Shown here piece after piece: positions 6,455 to 6,584 of a stretch of 6,584 bases of DNA. A model generated the notes under the pieces. The model made no database searches. It worked only from the letters and a program-made list of their open reading frames with translations, and was not told the origin of the DNA. Source of the DNA: Nitrososphaerales archaeon TH1920 (GTDB taxonomy: Archaea; Thermoproteota; Nitrososphaeria; Nitrososphaerales; Nitrososphaeraceae); contig JAATVM010000076.1 of NCBI GenBank assembly GCA_014523495.1, forward strand, positions 1-6,584. Reading direction: 5' to 3'. How positions within the stretch are numbered: position 1 is the stretch's first letter; each line of letters begins with the position of its first letter. Position numbers and translations under genes: made by a program.

Positions 6455-6584
6455 TATGATTTAGACACTTTTTTTCCTAAACTTTTGCTCTTTGGTTCTA
6501 CTTCTTTTTTGACCTTTGGTTCTACTTCTTTTTTGACCTTTGGTTCTACTTCTTTTTTGACCTTTGGTTCTACTTCTTTTTTGA
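6454..6584 (-). CDS. rpl32e: 3' end of a lysine-rich gene upstream of rpl19e, probably ribosomal protein L32e (partial)
   Basis: On the minus strand an open frame enters from the window edge (first whole codon 6582-6580) and ends at TAA 6456-6454. It gives 42 residues: four octapeptides of the form KKEVEPK(V/S), then KSLGKKVSKS. The tail is highly charged and low-complexity, likely disordered. No conserved domain falls inside the window. The L32e call rests only on position: in archaeal ribosomal operons rpl32e directly precedes rpl19e, and the one-base TAATG overlap indicates one transcription unit. A repeat-built basic tail is compatible with a ribosomal protein extension but does not prove it. 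Confidence 0.6.
   Translation of the reverse strand, partial: KKEVEPKVKKEVEPKVKKEVEPKVKKEVEPKSKSLGKKVSKS
6491..6584. repeat. Perfect 24-base in-frame tandem repeat, at least 3.9 copies
   Basis: Units at 6491-6514, 6515-6538, 6539-6562 and 6563-6584 are identical base for base; the last is cut by the window edge at 22 bases. The 24-base period is a multiple of three and codes on the minus strand for an eight-residue K/E/V/P unit in the C-terminal tail of the gene before rpl19e. Identity at the DNA level, third positions included, suggests recent duplication by slippage or unequal recombination. The true copy number cannot be read here. Confidence 0.95.

Noticed and set aside
6213..6464. Plus-strand open frame of 83 codons opposite rpl19e
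   Set aside because: It is antisense to conserved L19e, hydrophobic by mirror of lysine/arginine codons, and has no independent support.

Overview
The window is AT-rich archaeal DNA dominated by translation genes. An archaeal-type AlaRS, an archaeal/eukaryotic-type LeuRS, the archaeal D-aminoacyl-tRNA deacylase DTD2 and the archaeal/eukaryotic ribosomal protein L19e point firmly to an archaeon. The low GC, the lysine/asparagine/isoleucine-rich proteins and the general look of the sequences suggest the Nitrososphaeria (Thaumarchaeota). That lineage call is inference and the genus cannot be fixed.

Layout, plus strand: the 3' two thirds of alaS enter from the left edge (1-1256). Reading continues one frame back (1253-1705) after what looks like the loss of one base, so the DHHA1 (C-Ala) domain is separated from the editing domain. 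leuS (1698-4676) overlaps the end of alaS by 8 bases. A 113-base AT-rich gap carrying a plausible TATA box leads to dtdA (4790-5602), which can only start at TTG. A 52-base gap with a TATA-like element framed by an 8-base inverted repeat leads to a minimal O6-alkylguanine-DNA alkyltransferase (5655-5999).

Layout, minus strand: rpl19e (6454-6005) converges on the alkyltransferase with only 5 bases between the stop codons. It is joined upstream, by a one-base TAATG overlap, to the 3' end of a lysine-rich gene that is probably rpl32e. The visible end of that gene is a perfect 24-base tandem repeat coding four octapeptides, running off the right edge.

Functionally, the plus-strand genes form an aminoacyl-tRNA supply and accuracy block: AlaRS and LeuRS each carry an editing domain, and DTD2 clears D-amino acids from tRNA. 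The alkyltransferase adds DNA alkylation repair. I see no mobile element, CRISPR array, tRNA, rRNA or defence system. The most notable points are the alaS frame break, the repeat-coded tail and the inverted repeat around the alkyltransferase promoter. No wholly new system is evident.
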